Source: Microbacteriaceae bacterium 3FA27C10
Lineage (GTDB): Bacteria; Actinomycetota; Actinomycetes; Actinomycetales; Microbacteriaceae
Reading direction: 5' to 3'
Assembly (NCBI GenBank): GCA_005502775.1
Contig: SCNI01000009.1
Location: 47,431 to 111,430 of the forward strand
DNA length: 64,000 nt
The translations under genes were made by a program, and so were the position numbers. Below, one piece after another: positions 1 through 8,554 of the stretch (positions within the stretch are counted from its first letter, which is position 1; each line of letters begins with the position of its first letter). The notes under the pieces are model-generated. The model did no database searches. It saw nothing but the letters and a program-made list of their open reading frames with translations, and had not been told where the DNA came from.

Positions 1-1395
1 CACGAGCCAGGCGCCGTGGGTGAACTTGGTGATCGTCACCACGATCAGCACGACCGCGGTGAAGACCGCCCCGACGCCGTTGATCGCGAGCGAGCGGATG
101 ACGGCGCCGCGGTCGGAGGTGCCCTCCCGGAGCACGCCGAGCCAGTGCTTCACCATGCCGGTCTGCCCGAGCGTGAACGACACGAACACGCCGATGATGT
201 AGAGCTGGATCAGCTGGGTGAGGTTGGCTTGGTAGACGATCAGGATGGCGGTCGCGGCCAGCGCGAGCACGATCATCCCGTTCGAGAACACCAGCCGGTC
301 GCCGCGGGTGAGCATCGCCTTGGGGGCGTAGGAGTCCTTCGCGAGTACCGAGCCGAGCAGCGGGAAGCCGTTGAACGCCGTGTTCGCGGCGAGCAGCAGC
401 ACCGCGGCGGTGGCGGCCTGGATCACGAAGAACATGATGCTGTTGTTGCCGAACACGGATGCCGCCACCTGCGCCATCAGGCTGCGCTGCGGGGTCGTGG
501 CGCAGTCGGCGAAGCCGATCAGGTGGCAGGCGTCCTCGGCGTAGTGCACCTGGGAGATGAGCGCGAGCGCGGTGAGTCCGGCGAAGAGGCAGATGGCGAT
601 GCCGCCCATGAGCACGAGGGTGCGCTGGGCGTTCTGGATCTTCGGGGTGCGGAACGCGGGGACCCCGTTCGAGATGGCCTCGACGCCGGTGAGGGCGGAG
701 CATCCGCTGGAGAAGGCGCGCAACAACAGGAGGATCATCGCCGCCTGCGTGAGCTGCTCGGCCTTCACGCCGAAGTCGGCCGACTCCGAGACCGGAGCGT
801 CGCCGAACAGCGTGCGCACCAGGCCGATGACGACCATGAGGGCGACGCTGCCCACGAAGACGTAGGTGGGGATCGCGAAGGCCTTGCTCGACTCGCGCAC
901 GCCACGGAGGTTGACGGCCATGAGGATGACGACGAAGCCGACCGCGATCTCGACCCGCCACGGGTTCAGCATCGGCAGGGCGGAGATGATGTTGTCGACG
1001 CCCGAGGCCACCGACACGGCCACGGTGAGCACGTAGTCGACGAGCAGCGCGGAGGCCACCACGAGGCCGGCCTTCTCGCCGAGGTTCTTGTGGGCGACCT
1101 CGTAGTCGCCGCCACCGGAGGGGTAGGCCTTCACGAGCTGCCGGTAGGAGGCCACGACCACCACGAGCAGCAGCACGACGGCCGCCGCGACCCAGGGGGC
1201 GAAGGTGAGGAACGAGAGCCCGCCGATGAGCAGGATCATGAGCAGCTCCTGCGGGGCGTAGGCCACCGAGGAGAGCGGATCGCTCGCGAAAATGGGTAGG
1301 GCGAGACGCTTCGGGAGGAGCTGACCCTCGAGCTTGTCGCTCGGCAGCGGATCGCCGATCAACCAGCGTTTCGCTGAGCGGGTTTCATTAACCAC
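1..1395 (-). CDS. APC-superfamily permease, KimA/YdaO-like (3' end outside window)
   Basis: The 465 visible codons encode the N-terminal part of a polytopic membrane transporter. The protein begins V-V-N-E-T-R, then has GDPLPSDKLEGQ, PIFASDPLSSVAYAPQE and SYRQLVKAYPSGGGDYEVAHKNLG, followed by many hydrophobic segments. The FASD..SS.AYA and YPSGGGDYE blocks are typical of the KimA/YdaO-like APC branch, in which KimA of Bacillus is a proton-coupled potassium importer; other relatives are labelled amino-acid permeases, so the substrate is not settled. The family is about 600-650 residues, so roughly a quarter lies beyond the edge. The GTG at 1395 is chosen because the frame is open there and it sits at the expected transcription start of a good promoter, with no Shine-Dalgarno sequence: probably leaderless. 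A complete kdp operon elsewhere in the window would give the cell a second potassium route. Confidence 0.85.
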   Translation of the reverse strand, partial: MVNETRSAKRWLIGDPLPSDKLEGQLLPKRLALPIFASDPLSSVAYAPQELLMILLIGGLSFLTFAPWVAAAVVLLLVVVVASYRQLVKAYPSGGGDYEVAHKNLGEKAGLVVASALLVDYVLTVAVSVASGVDNIISALPMLNPWRVEIAVGFVVILMAVNLRGVRESSKAFAIPTYVFVGSVALMVVIGLVRTLFGDAPVSESADFGVKAEQLTQAAMILLLLRAFSSGCSALTGVEAISNGVPAFRTPKIQNAQRTLVLMGGIAICLFAGLTALALISQVHYAEDACHLIGFADCATTPQRSLMAQVAASVFGNNSIMFFVIQAATAAVLLLAANTAFNGFPLLGSVLAKDSYAPKAMLTRGDRLVFSNGMIVLALAATAILIVYQANLTQLIQLYIIGVFVSFTLGQTGMVKHWLGVLREGTSDRGAVIRSLAINGVGAVFTAVVLIVVTITKFTHGAWLV

Positions 1396-1403
1396 GAGTG
1401 AGA

Positions 1404-1431
1404 ACACTACTCCCGGCGAAGGCACTGTCAA
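1404..1431 (-). promoter_or_regulatory. Sigma70-like promoter of the APC permease (leaderless)
   Basis: On the minus strand TTGACA (1431-1426) is followed after 16 bases by TAGTGT (1409-1404). Transcription would start 7-9 bases downstream, at or within two bases of the GTG at 1395, leaving no room for a ribosome-binding site. The -35 is a perfect consensus match. Confidence 0.6.
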
Positions 1432-1475
1432 GTTGAACCGTGCGCCGTTTATTCCCGCGGATTGTCGCCGTCGCG

Positions 1476-1516
1476 AAAAACGCCGCACAGCGCGCTGTCG
1501 CGGTCTGTGCGGCGTT
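1476..1516 (-). terminator. Rho-independent terminator after the 41-residue peptide gene
   Basis: A perfect 12-bp inverted repeat (1479-1490 and 1505-1516, arm AACGCCGCACAG) with a 14-base loop is followed on the minus strand by five Ts (1480-1476). It lies about 55 bases past the stop of the small gene at 1570 and upstream of the permease promoter, so it separates the two transcripts. Confidence 0.8.
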
Positions 1517-1569
1517 CTCCCAGTTGCGGTGCAGCCGGCTGGATGGCGGGCCGGAACGACCCGCCTCCG

Positions 1570-1695
1570 TCACTCGTCGCCGGGGATCTCGCTGTCGGTG
1601 TACTCGCCCGATTCGGGCTCGGGAACGTTCACGTCTTCCCCCGCTACGTCGGTGTACTCGCCGTCGCGCTCGCCGCGTTCTTTCTTCTCGGTCAT
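1570..1695 (-). CDS. Small acidic peptide with two GEYTD repeats, unknown function
   Basis: A 41-residue protein, MTEKKERGERDGEYTDVAGE then DVNVPEPESGEYTDSEIPGDE. The pentapeptide GEYTD occurs twice, and the C-terminal three quarters are strongly acidic with no hydrophobic segment, so it is probably soluble and disordered. The ATG at 1695 is chosen over a longer in-frame start at 1785 because AGGAGG lies five bases before it; the upstream extension is arginine/proline-rich and looks like translated non-coding DNA. A clean intrinsic terminator follows. Strong RBS, repeat and dedicated terminator support a real gene. It lies downstream of ligD on the same strand, but nothing ties it to end joining. 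Confidence 0.6.
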   Translation of the reverse strand: MTEKKERGERDGEYTDVAGEDVNVPEPESGEYTDSEIPGDE

Positions 1696-1800
1696 GAGAT
1701 CCTCCTCGATAGTCCTGGCCGGTGGTCCTGTGGGCGAAGCTACCACTCGCATCCCGCCCGGGCTAGGGCGTGAACGGATGTGCACGGCGGCGGTGGAGCG

Positions 1801-4404
1801 CTAGCTCTCCCGGCGCACCTCGCCGGCGTCCTTGTCGGGGCGCCAGCCGCGCCAGGAGGGCTGGCGGAGCCGCTCGGCGCCTGGCTGGCCGCTGCCGGTC
1901 CATTCGGCGAACTCGACCTCGCCCACCAGGCGCGGGGTGACCCAGACGGCGTCCCGGGCATCCGGCGCCGGCACCTCGTCGAAGGGCGAGGTCTTGCGCT
2001 CGAGCCTCGCGAGCCGGGCGGTGATGGCGTCGAGCTCGGCGTCGCTGAACCCCGTGCCGACGCGGCCGACGTAGTGGAGCCGGCCGTCGGCATCCGGAAC
2101 CCCCATCAGCAGTGAGCCCACCTGCCGCTCGCGGCGGCCCTTGCCGGGGCGCCAGCCGCCGATCACCACCTCCTGGGTGAGGTGGTGCTTGATCTTGAGC
2201 CAGGCGCGGGAGCGCCGGCCGGGGGAGTAGCTGCTGTCGTGGCGCTTGGCCATCACGCCCTCGAGGCCGAGCCGGCGGCTCGCCTCGATCGCGTGCCGCA
2301 GGTCGCCGTCGAAGGCCGGCGGAACGTGCACCGGGCCCTCGCTCTCGGCGACGGTCTCGGCGAGCAGGCGGCGGCGCTCGTCGTAGCTCTCCGCGAGAAG
2401 GGAGCGGCCGTCGAGCTCGAGCAGGTCGAACACCATGAGCTCCACCGCCGTCTTCGCCCGGGCGGCTTCGACGTCGCGCGAGCGTGTGAGGCCCATGCGC
2501 TGCTGCAGGCGGCCGAAGCTCGGGCGGCCTCGGCTGTCGAGGGCGACCACCTCGGCGTCGAGCACGAGCGAGCGCTCGGGGAACGCGGCGGCGAGGGCCT
2601 CGACGATTTCGGGGTAGGTGGCGGTCACGTCGTTGCCGTTGCGCGTGTGCAGCGTGACCGTGCCGCCGGAGATACGCACGACGGCGCGGATGCCGTCCCA
2701 CTTCATCTCGAAGGCGAAGGACTTCTCCTCCTCGCCCGTGAAGTCGATGTCGGTCTCGGCGGCGAGGGTGGCGAGCATCGGCTTGAGGGCTTTGCCGATG
2801 CCCGGGCGACGCGCGAGCGCGCTCGACGACGGAGTGTCTGGCCGATCATCCGGAACGACGGAGTCCGAGTCCGCGGCATCCGTTGTCCTCCGTCGGCTTG
2901 CGGCCGGCTTCTGCTCGGCGGGCAGCATCCGGTGGATGAGCCAATTCTTCTCCGAAGCCTTGTCGCCGCCCTTCCCGGTGTGGATGAGCACCACCCGCCG
3001 CGGGTCGCCGAGCCCGCCGGAGGGCTGCCCGTGCAGGGTGACGATGATCTCCTTGCCGTCGCGCCACTTCTCGAGCTCGTACTCTCCGAAGTCCCAGATG
3101 AGCACCTTCCCGGCGCCGTATTCCCCGGCGGGAATGTTCCCCTCGAAGGTGCCGTACTCCATCGGGTGGTCCTCGGTCTGCACCGCGAGATGGTTCACCC
3201 CGGGGTCGTCGGGCACGCCTTTCGGCAGCGCCCACGACACGAGAACCCCGTCGTGCTCGAGCCGGAAGTCCCAGTGCAGCCGCCGGGCGTGGTGCTCCTG
3301 CACCACCCACGAGCGGCCTCCGGTGTCGCGCGGAGTCGCCGCCGGCACAGGCTCAGGGGTCTTCGCGGCGTCGCGCTTCGAGCGGTAGACCGTCAGGCGG
3401 TCGTGGCCGGCGGCGGCGTCGCCCTCGGGGCCGGGATGCGCTTCCGGCTGCTCATCGGGCCCCCGGTCGGAGTGCCACACCCCGCCGGGCGCGTCGATCG
3501 ACCCGGGGGCCTCGGCGCTCTCGGCGAGCGGGTCGGCACGGGTCGTCATGCGCGAGAGCACCTCGTCGAGTTCGAGCTGCCGCAGCTCCGGGGAGTCCAG
3601 CTCCTCCCAGGTGCGCGGCACCGCCGCCGTCGGCCGCAGCCGCCCGCGCAGCGAGTAGGGGCAGATCGTGGTCTTGTTGGCGCTGTTCTGGCTCCAGTCC
3701 ACGAGCACCTTGCCCTGCCGCTTCGTCTTCTTCATGTCGCTGACCACGAGCGAGGGGTGGTCGGCCTCGAGCGCTCGCGCGAGCTCGTGCGCCACCGCGG
3801 AGACCTGCTCGGAGCTCTGCTTTCCGTCGAGCGCCGCGTAGAGATGGATTCCCTTGCTGCCGCTCGTGACCGGCACGGGCTCGAGCCCCATGTCGTTCAG
3901 GATGCGCTTGGCCAGCTTCGCGACCTCGACGCACTCGGCGAGGCCGGCGCCCTCGCCCGGGTCGAGGTCGATCACGAAGCGATCCGGATGCTTGGGGCGG
4001 CCGTGCGCATCCACCCGCCACTGCGGCACGTGGATCTCGAGCGCGGCGATCTGCGCGAACCAGGCGAGAGTCGCGGCGTCGTTGACGAGCGGATACACGT
4101 TCACGTGGTCGGAGTGCTGGATGCTCACCCGGCGCACCCAGTCGGGCGTGCCCTCGTCGAGGTTCTTCTGGAAGAACACGGGTGCGTGCCACTCGGGGGT
4201 GCCCACCCCGTGCACCCAGCGCTTGCGGGTGGCCGGGCGGTTGCGGGCGTGCGGGATGAGGAAGGGGGCGATCTCGGCGTAGTAGCGGAAGACATCCGCT
4301 TTGGTGGTTCCGGTCGAAGGGTAGATGACCTTGTCGAGGTTCGAGATGCGCAGGCGATGGCCGCCGACCGTCACGGTCTGCTCGCCACTGCCTTTCGGGG
4401 CCAT
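1801..4404 (-). CDS. ligD: Multidomain ATP-dependent DNA ligase LigD (Pol-PE-Lig)
   Basis: An 867-residue NHEJ ligase. Residues about 10-290 form the archaeo-eukaryotic-primase-type polymerase domain, with the DLDP metal-binding acids near 146-148 and TSGSKGIHLYAAL. Residues about 335-495 form the 3'-phosphoesterase domain (VQEHHARRLHWDFRLE, EGNIPAGEYGAG). Residues about 540-860 form the ligase and OB-fold domains, with nucleotidyl lysine K568 in KWDG, LDAEVV, LEGVMAKR and SRAWLKIK. The order polymerase-phosphoesterase-ligase matches the mycobacterial type. The protein fills in, trims and seals double-strand breaks held by Ku. ATG 4404 is preferred to a GTG five codons earlier because GGAGG lies eight bases upstream of it. 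It diverges from ku across 66 bases, the classic two-gene NHEJ layout. Confidence 0.96.
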   Translation of the reverse strand: MAPKGSGEQTVTVGGHRLRISNLDKVIYPSTGTTKADVFRYYAEIAPFLIPHARNRPATRKRWVHGVGTPEWHAPVFFQKNLDEGTPDWVRRVSIQHSDHVNVYPLVNDAATLAWFAQIAALEIHVPQWRVDAHGRPKHPDRFVIDLDPGEGAGLAECVEVAKLAKRILNDMGLEPVPVTSGSKGIHLYAALDGKQSSEQVSAVAHELARALEADHPSLVVSDMKKTKRQGKVLVDWSQNSANKTTICPYSLRGRLRPTAAVPRTWEELDSPELRQLELDEVLSRMTTRADPLAESAEAPGSIDAPGGVWHSDRGPDEQPEAHPGPEGDAAAGHDRLTVYRSKRDAAKTPEPVPAATPRDTGGRSWVVQEHHARRLHWDFRLEHDGVLVSWALPKGVPDDPGVNHLAVQTEDHPMEYGTFEGNIPAGEYGAGKVLIWDFGEYELEKWRDGKEIIVTLHGQPSGGLGDPRRVVLIHTGKGGDKASEKNWLIHRMLPAEQKPAASRRRTTDAADSDSVVPDDRPDTPSSSALARRPGIGKALKPMLATLAAETDIDFTGEEEKSFAFEMKWDGIRAVVRISGGTVTLHTRNGNDVTATYPEIVEALAAAFPERSLVLDAEVVALDSRGRPSFGRLQQRMGLTRSRDVEAARAKTAVELMVFDLLELDGRSLLAESYDERRRLLAETVAESEGPVHVPPAFDGDLRHAIEASRRLGLEGVMAKRHDSSYSPGRRSRAWLKIKHHLTQEVVIGGWRPGKGRRERQVGSLLMGVPDADGRLHYVGRVGTGFSDAELDAITARLARLERKTSPFDEVPAPDARDAVWVTPRLVGEVEFAEWTGSGQPGAERLRQPSWRGWRPDKDAGEVRRES

Positions 4405-4470
4405 GGCACAATCCTCCACCCGAAACGCCCGCCTCTACCCGAAATGCCCGGTCGCGCGGTCTAATGGAGC

Positions 4471-5346
4471 ATGAGATCGATCTGGAAGGGCGCCATCACC
4501 TTCGGGTTGGTCAACGTGCCCGTGAAGGTGTACAGCGCCACCGAGGACCACGACATCTCGCTGCACCAGGTGCACGACGCGGACGGCGGGCGCATCCGGT
4601 ACCAGCGGCGGTGCGAGATCGACGGCAAGATCATCGACTACGCGAACATCGCGCGGGCCTACGACGACGGGGAGCGCACCGTCATCCTCTCGAAGGACGA
4701 CCTCGCCTCGCTGCCCGAGGAACGCAGCCGCGAGATCGAGGTGGTGGAGTTCGTGCCGAGCGAGCAGATCGACCCGATCATGCTCGACAAGAGCTACTAC
4801 CTCGAGCCCGACTCGGCCTCGCCCAAGGCCTACGCGCTGCTGCGCAAGACGCTCGAGACCACCGACCGCACCGCGATCGTGCACTTCGCACTGCGGCAGA
4901 AGACCCGGCTCGGCGCTCTGCGGGTGCGGGGCGACGTGCTCGTGCTGCAGTCGCTGCTCTGGGACGACGAGGTGCGCGAGGCCGCGTTCCCCGCGCTCGA
5001 CGAACCCACCCGGGTGTCATCGCAGGAGCTCGACATGGCGATGTCGCTCGTCGACCAGTTCGCCTCCGACTTCGCGCCCGAGAAGTTCACCGACGACTAC
5101 CAGGAGCAGCTGCGCACCCTCATCGAGGCGAAGCTCGCCCAGGGCGATGCGATGGACACCGACGAGACCTTCGGGCGCACCCCCGGCGAGAGCGAGGGCG
5201 GCGGCGAGGTGCTCGACCTGATGGAGGCGCTGCGGCGCTCGGTCGACAAGAGCCGGGGCGCATCCGGGGGCGACGCGGATGCCGGCGCGGCCCCAAAGAA
5301 GAAGGCCCCCTCCAAGAAGCCGGCGGCCAAGTCGAAGGCCAGCTAG
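4471..5346 (+). CDS. ku: DNA end-binding protein Ku
   Basis: A 291-residue bacterial Ku homodimer subunit that encircles broken DNA ends and recruits LigD. It opens with MRSIWKGAITFGLVNVPVKV, the canonical Ku N-terminus, and the core runs to about residue 250. The last 20 residues are lysine-rich (PKKKAPSKKPAAKSKAS), like the basic tails that modulate DNA binding and threading in other bacterial Ku proteins. The start is fixed by the conserved N-terminus. There is only GGAG touching the ATG and a TCTAAT -10-like hexamer at 4460-4465, so the mRNA may be leaderless. Confidence 0.96.
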   Translation: MRSIWKGAITFGLVNVPVKVYSATEDHDISLHQVHDADGGRIRYQRRCEIDGKIIDYANIARAYDDGERTVILSKDDLASLPEERSREIEVVEFVPSEQIDPIMLDKSYYLEPDSASPKAYALLRKTLETTDRTAIVHFALRQKTRLGALRVRGDVLVLQSLLWDDEVREAAFPALDEPTRVSSQELDMAMSLVDQFASDFAPEKFTDDYQEQLRTLIEAKLAQGDAMDTDETFGRTPGESEGGGEVLDLMEALRRSVDKSRGASGGDADAGAAPKKKAPSKKPAAKSKAS

Positions 5347-5375
5347 CCCCGGCCGCAGCACCCGTCACACACGCC

Positions 5376-7385
5376 CTACGACGCGGCGAATCGCCGCAGC
5401 TGTTGATACACGGCATCGGAGATCGTTGCGGTGCCGCCGAGCACGACGATCTGCGACGGATTGAGGCGGTCCAGTTCCGCAGCAACGGTCGCAGGGATCT
5501 CGTTGGGTGTGACCAGCAGCACCGGTGCACCGTTGGCCGCCGCAGCAGGCGACCCCGAGAGGGCGTCGGGGAAGACGAGACCGGATGCGATGAACACCGT
5601 CTTCGAACCCGACGGGAACGCGGCAGCGGATGCGGCCGCGGAGACACCGAAGCGGTCAGCGGCGGTGAGCCGTGTGGTGGGGCGGCTTGCACGCAGCGCC
5701 TTCTCGACCTCGGCCGACACGGTGTTCGGGCCTCCGAGGATCACGAGCCGGCCCGGACTCAGGCGGGTGAGTTCGTCGGTCACCGCGCTGGGGATGCTGT
5801 CTTTGGTGACGAGGAGGACCGGCGCGCCGTCCTTCGCCGCGATGGCCGAGCCCGAGAGGGCGTCAGGAAATACTGCGCCGGAAGCGATGTAGGCCACGGG
5901 GATGCCGGACGTGAAGCCGTCGCGAGAGATGGCGGCCGACACCGCGTAGCGGTCCGCGCCTCCGAGCCGGTCGACCACGGGGGAGTAACCGCCGAGCGCT
6001 CGTTCGACGCCTGCGCTGACGGAGTTCATTCCGCCGAGCACCACGATCCGCTTCGGCTTCAGTCGTGCGAGCTCTGCCCCGATCACGGTGGGGATGGTGT
6101 CGGCGCCGACGAGCAGCACGGGTGCCTTACGCGATCCCGCCGCCGCCGACCCCGAGAGGGCGTCGGCGAACGCGCCGCCTGACGCCACGTAGACGACGTC
6201 GACCCCGGGCAAGAACTCGGCGGACGAGTTCGCCGCGGACACGTCGAAACGATCCGCGCCTCCGCGCCGCGTGAGCACGGCTGTCGAGTCGAGATTCACG
6301 ACGGTGACGCTGTTAGACCCGCTCGCCGCAATGTACGCCCGCCGATGGTCCGCGTCGACAGCCATGCCCTGCAAGCCGTATCCGTAGTCGTCCTTGCTGC
6401 TCCGGGTGATCACCATGACGACCCTCGAGGAGTCGGCATCGATCACCGTGATGCGGGTCTCGGCTTGAACGTAGACCTGACGTCCCTCGGGGTCGACGAC
6501 CACTCCGTCGGGGCCATCCCCGATGCCAGTGGCGAGGTCGTGCGGTATCACGGCGATGACCGTGTTCGTTCGGGTGTCGATGATGGAGACTGTGCTGGAT
6601 CCCTCGTTGGTCACGAAGGCGTGGTGGCCTACTTCGTCCACAGCTACCTTGCGCGGACCATGCCCGATACCGCTGGTCGTGCTGGCGGGTATCACCGTGA
6701 TCACGCTGCTGGTCTGGGTGTCGAACACCGAGACCGTGTCATCCGTATTGTTCGTGACGTAGCCGCGATGCAGAGCGGTGTCGATGGCGAGGCCGAGCGC
6801 GAAGGTGCCGATACCGTTCGCTGAATCGTGAGGAATCACGGAGACCACCCGATTCGTCGCCGTGTCGATGACGGAGACCGTCCCGTCGTCCAGGTTCGCG
6901 ACGAAAGCTCGATCGACCTCGGGGTCGACCGCCACCGCTTCGGGCTTCTGCCCGATTCCGTGGGCCGGATCGTGAGGGATCACCGCGACGACCCGATTTG
7001 TCGCCGTGTCGATGACGGAGACAGTGTCCGAGTTGTAGTTGGTGACGTAGACCTGGTGATGCTCGGAATCGATCGCGACACTGCTTGGTCCGAATCCGAT
7101 GCTGGTGGGGCCGTTCGGCACAGTGTCGATCACACGATTCGTGCGGGTATCGATCACGGAAACCGTTCCGTCAAACGTGTTCGTGACATACGCCTGGGCG
7201 GTTGTCGCATCGACGGCCACCGCCACAGGAGTGGGGTCTCGCCGGGTCGGCGAGGTGATCGGGATGCTCGCGGCGACGAAGGTGGAGGCTGACGCGGAGG
7301 GTGCGGTGATCGGGGCGACCGCTCCACTGGCAACCAGCACCGCCGTGATCGATGCGACGATCACCCTTCGAGAAGATGAGAACAT
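5376..7385 (-). CDS. Secreted YVTN beta-propeller protein with cell-wall-binding repeats
   Basis: A 669-residue exported protein. Residues 1-34 look like a Sec signal peptide (MFSSSRRV, hydrophobic core, SASAS). Residues about 45-370 hold roughly seven blades of the type AVDxxxxxAYVTNxxxxTVSVIDTxTNxVxxxIP, a YVTN/lactonase-like propeller. Residues about 375-669 hold three repeats of about 95 residues with RxGGADRFxVSAA, VYVASGxxFPDALSGSAAA, PVLLVxxxxIP and IVVLGGxxxVS, matching the CW_binding_2 cell-wall repeat. The protein is therefore probably attached to the envelope by its C-terminus, displaying the propeller for binding. No catalytic motif was seen. A TAATAT -10-like hexamer lies six bases before the ATG with no RBS, so it too may be leaderless. 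Confidence 0.88.
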   Translation of the reverse strand: MFSSSRRVIVASITAVLVASGAVAPITAPSASASTFVAASIPITSPTRRDPTPVAVAVDATTAQAYVTNTFDGTVSVIDTRTNRVIDTVPNGPTSIGFGPSSVAIDSEHHQVYVTNYNSDTVSVIDTATNRVVAVIPHDPAHGIGQKPEAVAVDPEVDRAFVANLDDGTVSVIDTATNRVVSVIPHDSANGIGTFALGLAIDTALHRGYVTNNTDDTVSVFDTQTSSVITVIPASTTSGIGHGPRKVAVDEVGHHAFVTNEGSSTVSIIDTRTNTVIAVIPHDLATGIGDGPDGVVVDPEGRQVYVQAETRITVIDADSSRVVMVITRSSKDDYGYGLQGMAVDADHRRAYIAASGSNSVTVVNLDSTAVLTRRGGADRFDVSAANSSAEFLPGVDVVYVASGGAFADALSGSAAAGSRKAPVLLVGADTIPTVIGAELARLKPKRIVVLGGMNSVSAGVERALGGYSPVVDRLGGADRYAVSAAISRDGFTSGIPVAYIASGAVFPDALSGSAIAAKDGAPVLLVTKDSIPSAVTDELTRLSPGRLVILGGPNTVSAEVEKALRASRPTTRLTAADRFGVSAAASAAAFPSGSKTVFIASGLVFPDALSGSPAAAANGAPVLLVTPNEIPATVAAELDRLNPSQIVVLGGTATISDAVYQQLRRFAAS

Positions 7386-7391
7386 CTCGAT

Positions 7392-7397
7392 ATATTA
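7392..7397 (-). promoter_or_regulatory. Probable -10 element of the propeller gene
   Basis: TAATAT on the minus strand ends six bases before the ATG at 7385. Transcription would start at the A of the start codon. No convincing -35 was found at 16-18 bases, so this is tentative. Confidence 0.35.
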
Positions 7398-7427
7398 GCA
7401 GAGCAATGCTCAACGAAGTGAGTGGGG

Positions 7428-8375
7428 CTACGGGGCGGCGACGGCCTTCTCGCGCGCATCCTTCTCCTGGGCCGCGCTGAGGAGGAAGACGCCGCTCACG
7501 GCCACCGCGCCGGCCACGACGAACGCGAGCACCGCCCACAGGGGAGCTCCGGCGGCCTCGCCGAGGATGGTGATCCCGAGCACCACGGCCACCACGGGGT
7601 CGATCACCGTGAGGCCCGCCACCACGACCTCCGGGCGCGCCACGGTGTGGGCCACCTGCACGAAGTAGATGGAGAGCCCGCCGGCCACGGCGATGCCGAG
7701 CACGCAGAAGAGGGTGAGCACGGTCGCCGCGTCGAACATGAACTCGGTGCTCAGGACGGTCTGCACCCGCCCGATCACCGTCTTGCCGAGGGTCGCCACG
7801 AAGCCGGTGAGGAGCCCGCCTGCGAGCACGTAGACCATCGGCGGGATGGGCCACTGCCGCAGCCGGGAGAACAGGAACACGCCCCCCAGGGCCGCGAGCA
7901 CCACGGCGAGCACGATGAGGATCGCGACGAGCTGCGTCTCCTCGATGGCGTGCTGCTGGGCGACGAGCGCGGCCACCGTGACGAACACGCCGACGCCGGC
8001 GATGCAGATGAGGATCGAGCGCGTCACCCGCCGCGAGGGCGCCTTGCGGGTGGTGACGACTGTGAGCAGCGCGGCGAACACCAGCGCCGTCACGCCCACC
8101 GGCTGCACCACGATGAGCGGCGCGAGCGTCAGGCTCGCCAGCTGCACGATGATCGAGAGTCCGAACGCGACGCTGCCGAGGAGCCAGGTTCCGTTCCGCA
8201 GCAGCCGGGTGAACTGCTTGGCCCCGAGAGCGGAGTCCGCCGTGGAGCGGGCGGCCACGGCGGCGACCCCCCGCGACTGCAGTTCGTTGCCCACGGCGAG
8301 CAGGGCCGCGGCCACGACCGCGAGGCCGATGCCGGCGAGCGGCAGCGAGGTGAGGGTGACCGTGGCGGGTGTCAT
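7428..8375 (-). CDS. DMT-superfamily transporter, NIPA-like
   Basis: A 315-residue inner-membrane protein with about nine to ten hydrophobic helices. It starts [21 protein letters not shown] and carries NELQSRG in the first helix-loop, [18 protein letters not shown], and the C-terminal [21 protein letters not shown] repeat. The QPVGV block and NELQ motif resemble the NIPA/DMT group, some eukaryotic members of which move magnesium; here the substrate is unknown. The C-terminus is short and charged ([10 protein letters not shown]). It lies downstream of, and is divergent from, glyS, with about 180 bases between the starts. Confidence 0.75.
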   Translation of the reverse strand: MTPATVTLTSLPLAGIGLAVVAAALLAVGNELQSRGVAAVAARSTADSALGAKQFTRLLRNGTWLLGSVAFGLSIIVQLASLTLAPLIVVQPVGVTALVFAALLTVVTTRKAPSRRVTRSILICIAGVGVFVTVAALVAQQHAIEETQLVAILIVLAVVLAALGGVFLFSRLRQWPIPPMVYVLAGGLLTGFVATLGKTVIGRVQTVLSTEFMFDAATVLTLFCVLGIAVAGGLSIYFVQVAHTVARPEVVVAGLTVIDPVVAVVLGITILGEAAGAPLWAVLAFVVAGAVAVSGVFLLSAAQEKDAREKAVAAP

Positions 8376-8554
8376 CCCGTGAACCGCCTGTTCCCGCGCA
8401 TCCGCATGTGTCGACGTTACCCGATGTGCGGCGGTTCGGCCCGCCCCGGCCGAGCGGGCCCGGGGGCTCCGTGGGCGCCGTCGCGCTCACAGTAGAATTG
8501 TCGCTGATCCATGCGCGAGCAGCCTGCCGCGCGGAGAATACCGGAGCCTCTCAC

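Noticed and set aside
16..1299. A 427-codon plus-strand open frame across the APC permease
   Set aside because: Translation is His/Asp/Arg-rich nonsense typical of the antisense frame of GC-rich genes; the opposite strand gives a clear transporter.
1396..1560. c-di-AMP (ydaO-type) riboswitch ahead of the KimA-like permease
   Set aside because: The promoter leaves no 5' leader and the conserved riboswitch segments are not present; the hairpin there is the terminator of the neighbouring peptide gene.
2182..4464. A 760-codon plus-strand open frame over ligD
   Set aside because: Antisense shadow; no family motif, while the minus strand shows all LigD domains.
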